From Candidatus Aerophobota bacterium (GTDB lineage: Bacteria; Aerophobota; Aerophobia; Aerophobales; JAGGXI01), in NCBI GenBank assembly GCA_021163155.1, contig JAGGXI010000092.1:1-14845 (forward strand): a stretch of 14,845 bases of DNA, given 5' to 3'. This document shows positions 1 to 7,633 of the stretch, one piece after another (within the stretch, counting starts at the first letter, position 1; the number at the start of each line of letters is the position of its first letter). The translations under genes and the position numbers were made by a program. A model generated the notes under the pieces. It did no database searches. It saw only the letters and a program-made list of their open reading frames with translations, and was not told the origin of the DNA.

Positions 1-86
1 AAATTTTTTATCTCATCCGCCTTATCAAAAAGATTAAGAATATCTTCTTTGCTTAAATCAAGTATAGAAAGTAGGTCTTTCTTCAT
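1..86 (-). CDS. argF: Probable ornithine carbamoyltransferase, N-terminal fragment (cut by window edge)
   Basis: Only the first 28 codons are present; the gene continues beyond base 1. The ATG at 86-84 follows an AGAGGTGAG-type ribosome site at normal spacing. The peptide begins MKKDLLSILDLSKEDILNLF and continues DKADEIKN. This is the usual opening of ornithine carbamoyltransferases, the first helices of the carbamoyl-phosphate domain (pattern K-LLSI-DLS-EEI--LL--A-E-K). The family transfers a carbamoyl group from carbamoyl phosphate to ornithine in arginine synthesis, or runs in reverse in the arginine deiminase pathway (arcB). The catalytic STRT and HCLP motifs lie outside the window, so aspartate, putrescine or other carbamoyltransferases are not excluded. 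The relics resembling arginine deiminase and carbamate kinase at 13198-13411 and 12436-12589 make a catabolic role worth considering. Confidence 0.68.
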   Translation of the reverse strand, partial: MKKDLLSILDLSKEDILNLFDKADEIKN

Positions 87-376
87 TTCTCACCTCTTAT
101 CTTATTTTTTAATAATTAATTGATACTATTCATTTCTCTATAAAAAAGTTCCTAAAAAGAAAAACTAATTTTTTGATTCCTCTCTCCTTAAAAGTTTTCT
201 TTTAATTCTCAACTCTTATCCTTCCTTATTTTTGTCTTCTCCTGGATTCATTTTAATCCCTTTTTTATTAACCAACCTCTATCCAAAACTACTTGTACAA
301 TTTCCCTTAATAACTTACACACTAATCTTGATACGAACCTAAAAATGTAAATTTCTTTCGTCAATTATATTTTTAT
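87..376. other. AT-rich intergenic region, no convincing gene
   Basis: About 290 bp separate the aminotransferase stop from the carbamoyltransferase start. The minus strand has one open stretch of 38 codons, with a TTG at 364-362 and a TGA at 250-248, but it lacks a clear ribosome site and I do not recognise the peptide. No GC-rich terminator stem is visible. The spacing suggests that the carbamoyltransferase has its own promoter here, but I could not pick a convincing -35/-10 pair. Confidence 0.5.
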
Positions 377-1555
377 TTATCTTATTTTCTTTAATGCCTT
401 ACTTATCCTTGCCAACCCTTTCTCGATGTTATCGTAAGAGGTAGAATAAGCTATTCTAATATGGTCTCGCCCACATTTACCAAAGTAACTTCCGGGGACT
501 AAACTTACTCTCGCCTCTTCAAGTAAATAATCGGTTAATTCCTCATCATTCATTCCTATATTCCTAATAGAAGGAAAAACATAAAAAGCTCCGTCAGGCT
601 TAGCATAAGTGATTCCTTCCATTTCATTTAAATAATCTAATACCAATTTTCGGCGTCGAGCAAACTCCTTTATCATTTCATCTATACAATTAGAAGAGTT
701 GATAAGTGCAGATAAAGCGCCCTTTTGTATAAAGGAGGGAGCACAAATCGCTGTCTGCTGGTGAACTTTCATTAAAGAAGTGATAAGGTTTTCGGAAGCA
801 ACAACATAACCTATTCTCCATCCTGTCATAGAATAAGCTTTAGAAAATCCATTAACAGTAATAGTACGTTCCTTCATACCGGGAAAACTGGCAATACTAT
901 AATGTTTAACTCCGTCATAAACCATCTTTTCATAAATTTCATCCGAAAGAACCAATAAATCATATTTTATAGCTATATTAGCTATCGCCTCCAAAGTTTC
1001 TTTACCAAAGACACATCCTGTTGGATTATGAGGAGAATCAACAATTAACATTTTAGTACAAGATGTTATCTTTTTCTCGATATCATTAGGATCTATTCTA
1101 TAGTTATTTCCCTCCCTTAAAGGTACGGGAACAGTTTTCGCTCCCGCAAATTCTCCTCCATCAGCATAACAAGGATACATAGGATCAGGAACTATTACCT
1201 CATCGCCGGGGTTTAAAGTAGCCATTATAGAAATAAAAATAGCCTCACTCACCCCTATAGTAACAATAATCTCTCTTTCAGGGTCAACCTCTATCCCATT
1301 ATCCTCGAGTAACTTCTTGCTTATAGCCTTTCTTAACTCTTTTATCCCGTAATTTGAAGTATAAAACACAAAGCCTTCATCTAATGCTTTTTTGGCGGCT
1401 TCCTTAATATGAACCGGTGTATCAAAATCAGGTCTCCCTAAATCCAGATGAATAACCTTTATCCCTTTCGCTTCTAACTTTTCTGCTTTTTCAAATACTT
1501 TCCTTATCCCAGAGAGCGCAATTCGTTTCATTCTATCTGCATATTTTATTTTCAT
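377..1555 (-). CDS. Class I/II (fold-type I) PLP-dependent aminotransferase
   Basis: This is a complete 392-residue pyridoxal-phosphate aminotransferase of the aspartate aminotransferase superfamily, cytosolic, of ordinary family length. It moves an amino group between an amino acid and a 2-oxo acid. Visible landmarks are D173-SPHNPTG-180 (N177 contacts the cofactor), SDEIYE with D205 and Y208, the Schiff-base lysine K239 in GFSKAYSMTGW, R247 in GWRIGY for phosphate, and R367 in HIRIAY for the substrate carboxylate. The ATG at 1555 has AGGG eight bases upstream. A 27-bp palindrome lies 13 bases upstream of the start codon, so the gene probably has its own regulated promoter rather than relying on the dehydrogenase operon that ends 235 bp before it. 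The substrate cannot be told from sequence; candidates are aspartate, alanine or a branched or aromatic amino acid. Downstream is a probable ornithine carbamoyltransferase gene. Confidence 0.93.
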   Translation of the reverse strand: MKIKYADRMKRIALSGIRKVFEKAEKLEAKGIKVIHLDLGRPDFDTPVHIKEAAKKALDEGFVFYTSNYGIKELRKAISKKLLEDNGIEVDPEREIIVTIGVSEAIFISIMATLNPGDEVIVPDPMYPCYADGGEFAGAKTVPVPLREGNNYRIDPNDIEKKITSCTKMLIVDSPHNPTGCVFGKETLEAIANIAIKYDLLVLSDEIYEKMVYDGVKHYSIASFPGMKERTITVNGFSKAYSMTGWRIGYVVASENLITSLMKVHQQTAICAPSFIQKGALSALINSSNCIDEMIKEFARRRKLVLDYLNEMEGITYAKPDGAFYVFPSIRNIGMNDEELTDYLLEEARVSLVPGSYFGKCGRDHIRIAYSTSYDNIEKGLARISKALKKIR

Positions 1556-1568
1556 CTTTTTATCCCTG

Positions 1569-1595
1569 ATATATTGTTCACTATGAACAATATAT
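1569..1595. promoter_or_regulatory. 27-bp palindrome, probable repressor operator for the aminotransferase
   Basis: The two 12-bp arms ATATATTGTTCA and TGAACAATATAT are perfect reverse complements around the 3-base centre CTA. The core TTGTTCA-N3-TGAACAA has the look of a dimeric repressor site of the IclR or GntR kind; the family assignment is inference. It starts 13 bases upstream of the aminotransferase ATG and overlaps a candidate -10 box, which fits repression. It is too AT-rich, and lacks a following U-tract, to be a terminator. Confidence 0.65.
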
Positions 1596-1616
1596 GTTTT
1601 ATTAGTTACTTTGAAA
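1589..1616 (-). promoter_or_regulatory. Candidate promoter of the aminotransferase
   Basis: On the minus strand a TTTCAA hexamer (1616-1611) and TATATT (1594-1589) are separated by 16 bases. The TATATT lies inside the palindrome at 1569-1595. In such AT-rich DNA hexamers like these arise by chance, so the overlap with the palindrome is the main support. Confidence 0.3.
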
Positions 1617-1790
1617 ATTTTTTAAATTTTTTCTCTTAATTAAATTTCGTTTATTAATATGATCTCAATCGTCGAGCTTTGATTAAAAGGCTTTACTTCC
1701 TTTTATTGTTCCCCTTTAACTGCCTCTCATTCTTCTTTATTTTCTCAAAGAAAGAAGATTGATTATCAAACGTCTTCTTCAAGCATATAA

Positions 1791-2153
1791 TTAAATTAAC
1801 TCCTGTGTGGCAATTACATCTGATCCTGTATTAAGAACATTAGAAATAACCACTTCGCCAATCTTGACAGGAGGACTAATCTCTTCATTAGCTAACAAAA
1901 TCATACACTCTTTTAATAATTTCTTTGAGATAGGTTTATTAGTTCTAACAGAAAGAAGAGGATGAGTAATATCACTTGTTCTTATTGTAGTAGTAAGAAC
2001 TCTCTGAGGAAATTTAAACTCCTGGATAGCATATTCTTTCCCTTTTTTGCATCCATAGTCGCTAATGGTTATTATCTTCTCCCCTTCACTGACTAATTTT
2101 ATATGGCAAGCAAGTGGACAAAGTGTACATATAATTTCGTGTTCTTGGGTCAT
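1791..2153 (-). CDS. DUF1667-type four-cysteine subunit, GlpC-like partner of the FAD dehydrogenases
   Basis: A 120-residue protein with a metal-site-like N-terminus: C9, C12 and C16 in CTLCPLAC, then C35 in GCKKGKEYA. This is the DUF1667 pattern, a small protein encoded with GlpA/GlpB-type dehydrogenase genes in anaerobes and Firmicutes. The cysteines could hold an iron-sulfur cluster or zinc; the function is not established. The C-terminal half has the family features PISKKLLKECMILLANEEISPP (read as two parts: PISKKLL and a helix to PP) followed by VKIGEVVISNVL. It starts 4 bases after the stop of the oxidoreductase gene, with a GGGAGGAAATG ribosome site that overlaps the upstream coding end, so it is surely cotranslated. 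It is the last gene of the dehydrogenase operon; no GC-rich terminator follows. Confidence 0.85.
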   Translation of the reverse strand: MTQEHEIICTLCPLACHIKLVSEGEKIITISDYGCKKGKEYAIQEFKFPQRVLTTTIRTSDITHPLLSVRTNKPISKKLLKECMILLANEEISPPVKIGEVVISNVLNTGSDVIATQELI

Positions 2154-2157
2154 TTTC

Positions 2158-3417
2158 TCATTTCCTCCCTTTTGTACAGCTTATTGTCAATTCCTTTGTT
2201 TCATCTTTTAGCATTTTTAACTTACTAAGAGGAATTATAATTTTTAACATCTCGCTGGGTTTTACTATAGGTAAATGCTTTCTTAAAAAATCATCCCCTA
2301 CTTTAACAACAACATCTCTATCCGGTTTTAAAACTCGCATATAAAGAGTCGCCTTTTTTTGACCACTGATGGTAGAGGGGACAATATATCTTATGCCTTC
2401 CCCTGCCTTTAAATTTATTTTCATCTTGGGGAAAAGTGCTTGACTTAAAATATAGTTGGCAGCATTGGAACCAGCTAACTCACCTTCAAAACTAACATAA
2501 TCTACTAAATCATGAACATGGACAACATTACCAGCGGCAAATATACCAGAAACATTAGTTTGCATTGTCTCATCAACAATTGGACCTCCCGTCACCGGAT
2601 CTAACTTTATCCCTGCCTTCAAGGATAATTCATTCTCTGGGATAAGACCTACTGATAGGAGCAATGTGTCACATTCTATTTTTCTCTTTGTTTTGTAAAT
2701 TGGATTTCTATCTTTATCGATTTTAGCAATAGTAACTGCCTTTACCCTTTCTGTACCATGAACATCAACAACAGTATGCTCTAAAAATAAGGGAATATTA
2801 AAATCATGAATACATTGAACTTCATTTCTAATCAATCCTCCCACATACGGAAGAATTTCCACCATTGCTTCTACCTTAACTCCTTCTAAGGTTAATCTTC
2901 GAGCCATAATCATTCCTACATCCCCGGATCCTAAAATAACCACCTTTTTACCAGGAATGAACCCCTCGACATTAACAAATCTCTGAGCCACCCCAGCTGT
3001 AAAGATTCCTGCAGGTCTAGTTCCTGGAATATTTATAGCGCCTCTGGTTCTCTCTCGGCAGCCCATAGCTAAAATTATCGCCTTAGGATGAAGATTAATT
3101 ATTCCTTCCTTATTACTTACAGCTGTAATTTCTCTTTTAGGAGAAATATCCAGTGCCATAGTTTCTAATAAAAATTTTATTCCTAATCCCTTTGCTTTCT
3201 CAATAAAATTATAAGCATACTCTGGTCCAGTTAAGTCTTCTTTAAAGTATTGTAAACCAAACCCATTGTGGATACACTGATGTAAAAGACCACCCAGTTG
3301 TTCAGCTCTCTCCATAATAATTACATTATTTACTCCCATTTCTTTAGCTTTGATAGCTGCAGCTACTCCAGCAGGCCCTGCGCCAATAACTACTAAATCA
3401 GCTTTTTGAAGAACCAT
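2158..3417 (-). CDS. GlpB-like FAD/NAD(P)-dependent oxidoreductase
   Basis: A 419-residue two-dinucleotide-fold flavoprotein. The FAD-binding GAGPAG is at 12-17 with an acidic strand end at MERAE. The second, NAD(P)-type motif GSGDVG is at 163-168. The late FAD contact GIFAAGNV starts at 291, and LVDYVSFEGELAGSNAA follows. There is no CxxC redox pair, so it is not a disulfide reductase. This architecture is typical of the partner subunit encoded between GlpA-type and DUF1667 genes in anaerobic glycerol-3-phosphate-like dehydrogenases, and of the partner subunit of hydroxyproline-type dehydrogenases. It probably passes electrons between the substrate-oxidising flavoprotein and NAD or another carrier. 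Its start overlaps the last 20 bases of the upstream dehydrogenase gene, and the AGGAGGGAA ribosome site lies inside that gene, which points to translational coupling. Confidence 0.87.
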   Translation of the reverse strand: MVLQKADLVVIGAGPAGVAAAIKAKEMGVNNVIIMERAEQLGGLLHQCIHNGFGLQYFKEDLTGPEYAYNFIEKAKGLGIKFLLETMALDISPKREITAVSNKEGIINLHPKAIILAMGCRERTRGAINIPGTRPAGIFTAGVAQRFVNVEGFIPGKKVVILGSGDVGMIMARRLTLEGVKVEAMVEILPYVGGLIRNEVQCIHDFNIPLFLEHTVVDVHGTERVKAVTIAKIDKDRNPIYKTKRKIECDTLLLSVGLIPENELSLKAGIKLDPVTGGPIVDETMQTNVSGIFAAGNVVHVHDLVDYVSFEGELAGSNAANYILSQALFPKMKINLKAGEGIRYIVPSTISGQKKATLYMRVLKPDRDVVVKVGDDFLRKHLPIVKPSEMLKIIIPLSKLKMLKDETKELTISCTKGRK

Positions 3418-4879
3418 TATTATCTTTCCCTCCTTTTTTTAACAATTCCTTACTTTTAAACAATAAAGACTGAGAATTTTTCCCCTTCTTGGTAATTTCT
3501 GTAACTGGTATGTTAAGCTCTCTTGCCAAAATTTCAATAACCCGAGGACCGCAAAATCCACCTTGACAACGACCCATACCTGCTCTTGTTCTATATTTAA
3601 CTCCATCAACAGTTCTGGCACCTCTTCGTATAGCCTCAACTATCTCCCCCTCTGTTACTGTCTCGCATCGACAAACCACATGACCATACCGAGGATCTTT
3701 AGCAATAAGAGCTTTCCTTTCTTCATCTGATAGTTCACTAAATTTTAGCATTTTCTCCCTTTGGGGATTAAAGTTAGGTTTTTTAGCTAACTTAAGACCT
3801 TGGTCACTCAATATTTCTACTACCATTTTAGCTACTGCAGGAGCAGAAGTTATTCCTGGTGACCCTAACACAACATTAATAAGTTTAGGCTCTTTTTTTG
3901 AGGCTTCAATAATATAGTCACTAGTATGCGTATTCATAGCACGCAATCCTGCAAAAGACCTAATTATATCTTTCGGTGAGATAATCGGTATTAAATCCTT
4001 AGCATCGTTAATTATTTTCCTAAATCCATCAAGGGTAGTAGCTGAATCAGCTTTATTATTTACCTCTGTATATGTAGTCCCAAGTATTATATTCCCATCT
4101 ACTGTGGGCATTACAAGTACCCAAGGAGAAGCTACAGTGAGGATTGGCTGATTAACTATACTCCCCACTCTTTTATCCAAAAGATATTCCTCTCCCTTGT
4201 GAGGAGAAATAGAAAAATCATCTGCATTTAACATTGCAGCTATTTGATCTGCAAATAAACCAGCTGCATTGATGACAAATCTAGTTTTAATATAGCCACA
4301 GGCAGTTTTTACTAGAAGACTTTGATTATCGGCTCCTCTTGAAATATCAGTTACTTCCGTATTTAACAAAATTCTAACTCCATTTTGAGATGCATTCTCT
4401 GCAAGTGCAATGGTTATCTCAAAAGGAAGAGCAATCCCAGCTGTAGGAATAGATAAGGCAGCAATAGCTTCCTTTGTTATATTAGGTTCCATACTTTGTA
4501 ACTTTTTTCTATTTATAACCTCAACCTCAGGAATTTTAATAGCATCGGCTTGCCTTTTCATCTCTTTTAATTCTTGTAGCTCATTTTCATTTTTAGCTAT
4601 CGTCAATTCCCCTGTCTTCTTAAATGTAACATCTAATTCATTAGCAAGCTGCTTAAATAATCTGTTACCATCTAAAATCAATTTTGTCTTTAAAGGAGCA
4701 TCTGCTACAGGTAATCCTGGATGAATAATAGCAGTGCTGGCTTTAGTTGAACCAAAAGATACATCAGCCTCTTTTTCCATTAATATTACATCTATCTCAT
4801 ATTGTGATAACTCTCTTGCTATTGCTGTACCTGCTATTCCTGCACCAATTATTATTACATCTGTTTGCTTTATATCCAT
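3398..4879 (-). CDS. GlpA-type FAD-dependent dehydrogenase with C-terminal [2Fe-2S] BFD domain (copy A)
   Basis: A 493-residue protein with two parts. Residues 1 to about 370 form a DAO-type FAD oxidoreductase: GAGIAG at 12-17, STKASTAIIHPGL near 44-56, DYIIEAS near 331, and GSPGITSAPA near 339. The latter motifs match the GlpA-like branch of anaerobic bacteria. Residues 390-470 form a BFD-like [2Fe-2S] domain with C403 and C405 (CRC) and C438 and C443 (CQGGFC). It oxidises a substrate, classically sn-glycerol-3-phosphate, but related enzymes use amino acids such as D-hydroxyproline. No glycerol kinase or facilitator gene is present, so glycerol-3-phosphate is not a safe assignment. The ATG at 4879 follows AGAGG at 5 bases. 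It lies 25 bases after copy B and overlaps the next gene by 20 bases. Its BFD-coding segment is nearly identical to that of copy B. Confidence 0.88.
   Translation of the reverse strand: MDIKQTDVIIIGAGIAGTAIARELSQYEIDVILMEKEADVSFGSTKASTAIIHPGLPVADAPLKTKLILDGNRLFKQLANELDVTFKKTGELTIAKNENELQELKEMKRQADAIKIPEVEVINRKKLQSMEPNITKEAIAALSIPTAGIALPFEITIALAENASQNGVRILLNTEVTDISRGADNQSLLVKTACGYIKTRFVINAAGLFADQIAAMLNADDFSISPHKGEEYLLDKRVGSIVNQPILTVASPWVLVMPTVDGNIILGTTYTEVNNKADSATTLDGFRKIINDAKDLIPIISPKDIIRSFAGLRAMNTHTSDYIIEASKKEPKLINVVLGSPGITSAPAVAKMVVEILSDQGLKLAKKPNFNPQREKMLKFSELSDEERKALIAKDPRYGHVVCRCETVTEGEIVEAIRRGARTVDGVKYRTRAGMGRCQGGFCGPRVIEILARELNIPVTEITKKGKNSQSLLFKSKELLKKGGKDNNGSSKS
3486..3724. repeat. 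Near-identical BFD-coding block, copy 1
   Basis: This 239-bp block aligns without gaps to 4969-5207 (offset 1483). I count 6 mismatches, about 97.5% identity, including 89 consecutive identical bases at the end nearer copy B (3636-3724). It encodes the [2Fe-2S] domain of copy A. Synonymous sites are also conserved, which protein-level selection does not explain. Confidence 0.92.
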
Positions 4880-4904
4880 ACAAACCTCTTTTATCTTTTT
4901 TATT

Positions 4905-6380
4905 TTATCTCCAATTTTTTCTTAATAATTCCTTGCTTTTAAATAATAAAAGTCTTGAGTTATTTCCCTTCTTGGTAACTTCTGTAACTGGTATATTAAG
5001 CTCTCTTGCCAAAATTTCAATAACCCGAGGACCGCAAAATCCACCTTGGCAACGGCCCATACCTGCTTTTGTTCTATATTTAACTCCATCAACAGTTCTG
5101 GCACCTCTTCGTATAGCTTCAACTATCTCCCCCTCTGTTACTGTCTCGCATCGACAAACCACATGACCATACCGAGGATCTTTAGCAATAAGAGCTTTCC
5201 TTTCTTCTTCTGGCAATGTTCGAAAGTCAGGAATCCCTTTACGATAGGGATTAAAATTTTGCTTTTTAATAAGTTTAAGTCCCTGGCTAATTAATATTTC
5301 TACAATTAATTTAGCCATTGCAGGAGAAGCAGTTACCCCTATTCCTCCTAATATAGCATTAATAAATTTTGGTACCCTTTGGGAAGGCTCTATAATATAG
5401 TCATTAGTACGACTATTGAGAGGCACTGAGCCAGCAAAGGAAGTAATTATATCTTTCGCTGAAATAGAAGGAAACATTTCTTTAGCATAATTGAACACCC
5501 TTTTAAATCCTTCTTTTGAAGTTGTTGCATCAGTTTTATCCTTTATTTTTTGTGGTACACAGCCCATTATGATATTATTTTCTATAGGGGCTAATTCTTT
5601 TTTTGTCGGAGATATGAAGTCTCCCGTTATTGGTGAGCGTATTAAATGGTTAACTAGCCCTGTTATTCTTTCATCCAGAATATACCTTTCTTCTTTAAGA
5701 GGTATCATAACAAAATTATCCTCTCCTATCATGTTAGCTATTTCATCAGCAAATAAACCAGCAGCATTAATTAAAAATTTACTTTTGATAAATCCTCTAT
5801 TAGTTTTTATTATGAAAACATCATCTTCTTGTGGTAAAATTTGCGTTACTTTGGTATTTAACATAATTTTAACTTTATTTTCCATCGCATTTTCTGCTAA
5901 AGCTATAACTAATTCCCATGGAGAAACAAGTCCTGTTGTAGGTGTATACAATGCTGCTACAGCCTTATCTGTTATATTAGGTTCCATCTCTCTAAGCTTT
6001 TCTTTATTCACAATTTCAAGATTAGGCACGCCAACTATATCTCCTTTTTCTTTTATCTTCTCTAAAATTTTTATCTCATTCTTATTCATTACTGTATATA
6101 ATTTTCCAACCCTCATAAATGGCACATCAAGCTCTTTGCATAATTGATTAAACATAGGATTACTTTCCAGAGACAATTTATTAATCAAAGGAGTGTCTTC
6201 CTCAGGAAGGCCGCAATGAATAAAAGAGTGAGTTGCTTTTGTTACACCAAAGCATAATTCTATTTCTTTTTCTAAAAGTATCACATCTAACTCATATTGA
6301 GATAACTCTCTAGCTATCGCTGTGCCAGCTATTCCACCACCTACTATTACAACATCAGCATACAATAACCTTTCTGCCAT
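4905..6380 (-). CDS. GlpA-type FAD-dependent dehydrogenase with C-terminal [2Fe-2S] BFD domain (copy B)
   Basis: A 491-residue paralogue of copy A and first gene of the dehydrogenase run. The FAD motif GGGIAG is at 14-19; the BFD cysteines are C409, C411, C444 and C449. Overall layout and length match copy A, but the catalytic domain has diverged: the HPGL of copy A is HCGL here, the segment after residue 245 (SPITGDFISPTKKELAPIEN) has no close counterpart, and GSPGITSAPA is changed to GGIGVTASPA. This suggests a different substrate or a copy drifting in function, while the electron-transfer domain is almost identical to copy A. The ATG at 6380 has AAAGGAG five bases upstream. The 243 bp before it is AT-rich with no gene or clear terminator, so a promoter for this operon may lie there. 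Confidence 0.86.
   Translation of the reverse strand: MAERLLYADVVIVGGGIAGTAIARELSQYELDVILLEKEIELCFGVTKATHSFIHCGLPEEDTPLINKLSLESNPMFNQLCKELDVPFMRVGKLYTVMNKNEIKILEKIKEKGDIVGVPNLEIVNKEKLREMEPNITDKAVAALYTPTTGLVSPWELVIALAENAMENKVKIMLNTKVTQILPQEDDVFIIKTNRGFIKSKFLINAAGLFADEIANMIGEDNFVMIPLKEERYILDERITGLVNHLIRSPITGDFISPTKKELAPIENNIIMGCVPQKIKDKTDATTSKEGFKRVFNYAKEMFPSISAKDIITSFAGSVPLNSRTNDYIIEPSQRVPKFINAILGGIGVTASPAMAKLIVEILISQGLKLIKKQNFNPYRKGIPDFRTLPEEERKALIAKDPRYGHVVCRCETVTEGEIVEAIRRGARTVDGVKYRTKAGMGRCQGGFCGPRVIEILARELNIPVTEVTKKGNNSRLLLFKSKELLRKNWR
4969..5207. repeat. Near-identical BFD-coding block, copy 2
   Basis: Partner of 3486-3724. The identity drops sharply at the end toward the catalytic domain (beyond 5207) and more gradually toward the gene's 3' end (4913-4968), where the two genes still look alike. 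Confidence 0.92.
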
Positions 6381-6623
6381 TATTTCTCCTTTTATATTTT
6401 CCCCTTATAGAATACTTTTTTCTTTTCTACAAAGAATTTACCCTAAGTCTAAACTATTTCTTATTCTTAACTTTTAGTTTTTTCTTTTATAAAACATATT
6501 TTATAATCTAACAGTATAAAAGATAGAAGCAAGAGTTAAAAAATAATCAAAATTTTATACCTCTCTACCAACATAGTTAACTCAATTATTTGTTAAATTC
6601 AGGTTAAAATCTCCTTTTAAAAG

Positions 6624-7505
6624 CTATTTTATTATTCCTGCTTCTTTTAAAGTGGTTTGGATTATCCTCTTCGAATCCTCGTCAACCTCTATTAAAGGAG
6701 GACGAACTGGCCCTGCATCAAATCCGGCTAAATTCATAGCATACTTAATTATAGGGACGATACTTGTTCTTCCAAGAGAAAAAATACTAAAACATTTTAA
6801 TATATCAAAGTATACCTCAAGTCCCTTTTTGAAATTACCTGATAAGTAATAGTTTATCATCTTTTTTGCTTTATCCCCAAAGTAAACTTCAGAAACAACA
6901 CCTACCCCTCCTTGAGCAAGAATACAGGGAGTTAAACCAAGACTCCCCGCATAAACAAGAAAACCCTTTTGAGCCTTCATTAAAATGGGAGCAACCTGCA
7001 AAGTATTTAACCCAATCTCTTTTAAAGCAATAATATTATCAATTTGTGAAAGCCTGGCTATAGTATCCGGTTCTATATTTACTCCTGCCGCTCCAACATT
7101 ATAAAGCATTATAGGCAAAGAAGTAGCTTTAGCTATATTAGCCATATGCTCATAAATTTCTTCTTGGCTGGGTTTATAATAGTAGGGCGGCACTAATAGA
7201 GCTACATCTACTCCTGCTTTTTCTGCCTCCTTAGTTAGAGCAATTGCTTCCTTTGTAGTAACAGCTCCTGTCCCTGCAATAAGGGGCTTATCTCCGATAG
7301 CTTCTTTGACACATCCAAAAAACTCTATTTTCTCCTTAAAAGTTAAAGAAGCAAATTCTCCAGAACTAGCTGCTACAACTATAGAATCAGTAAAATCGCA
7401 ATTAGCTATTTGTTCTGCCAATCGCTTAGCTCTGACACAATCTAGCTCTCCATTTTCTTTAAAAGGGGTGGTCATATAAATTAATACTTGTCCCATTTGA
7501 ACCAT
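6624..7505 (-). CDS. DapA-family (class I Schiff-base) lyase/aldolase, substrate unknown
   Basis: A 293-residue TIM-barrel enzyme of the dihydrodipicolinate synthase/N-acetylneuraminate lyase family. The Schiff-base lysine is K162 in IALKEIG and the catalytic tyrosine is Y135 in MLYNV. The usual GTTGE loop is ASSGE (S47, S48), a conservative change. The arginine that follows YNVP in true dihydrodipicolinate synthase (YNVPxRTG) is missing; the sequence here is YNVGAAGVN. So lysine biosynthesis is unlikely, and a catabolic 2-oxo acid lyase, aldolase or deaminase is more probable. The start is well supported by AAGGAGG six bases before the ATG. A 7-bp hairpin lies just upstream. The neighbouring FAD-dehydrogenase genes recall hydroxyproline loci, where a DapA-family member deaminates the pyrroline product; that link is inference. 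Confidence 0.86.
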   Translation of the reverse strand: MVQMGQVLIYMTTPFKENGELDCVRAKRLAEQIANCDFTDSIVVAASSGEFASLTFKEKIEFFGCVKEAIGDKPLIAGTGAVTTKEAIALTKEAEKAGVDVALLVPPYYYKPSQEEIYEHMANIAKATSLPIMLYNVGAAGVNIEPDTIARLSQIDNIIALKEIGLNTLQVAPILMKAQKGFLVYAGSLGLTPCILAQGGVGVVSEVYFGDKAKKMINYYLSGNFKKGLEVYFDILKCFSIFSLGRTSIVPIIKYAMNLAGFDAGPVRPPLIEVDEDSKRIIQTTLKEAGIIK

Positions 7506-7529
7506 TTAATTCCTCCTTATTTTTGGTTT

Positions 7530-7549
7530 CGGGAGAAGATTATCTCCCG
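7530..7549 (-). promoter_or_regulatory. Leader hairpin upstream of the DapA-family gene
   Basis: CGGGAGA (7530-7536) and TCTCCCG (7543-7549) are perfect complements around the 6-base loop AGATTA. The hairpin lies 24 bases before the start codon and just upstream of the ribosome site. On the minus strand it is followed by AAACC, not a U-tract, so it is more likely an RNA-stabilising or regulatory leader, or an operator, than a terminator. Confidence 0.45.
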
Positions 7550-7633
7550 GTTTTAATTCATTGTCTTAATCCTATAATCCATTTTGTTACACTTTTATAC
7601 AAGCAGATAGGTTAATTCTTCTAAATATAATAT

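Noticed and set aside
248-364. 38-codon TTG-started frame upstream of the carbamoyltransferase
   Set aside because: It has no ribosome site and no recognised similarity; a frame of this length is common by chance.
1741-1782. GAAGAAG/CTTCTTT inverted repeat after the DUF1667 gene as a terminator
   Set aside because: The stem is short, has a mismatch, is AT-rich and is not followed by a U-tract.
5491-6147. 218-codon plus-strand frame opposite dehydrogenase copy B
   Set aside because: The hydrophobic, serine-rich translation is what results from reading a flavoprotein gene on the opposite strand; the minus-strand gene has all expected motifs.
6624-7505. Lysine-biosynthetic dihydrodipicolinate synthase
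   Set aside because: The carboxylate-binding arginine after YNV is missing and no lysine genes are nearby.
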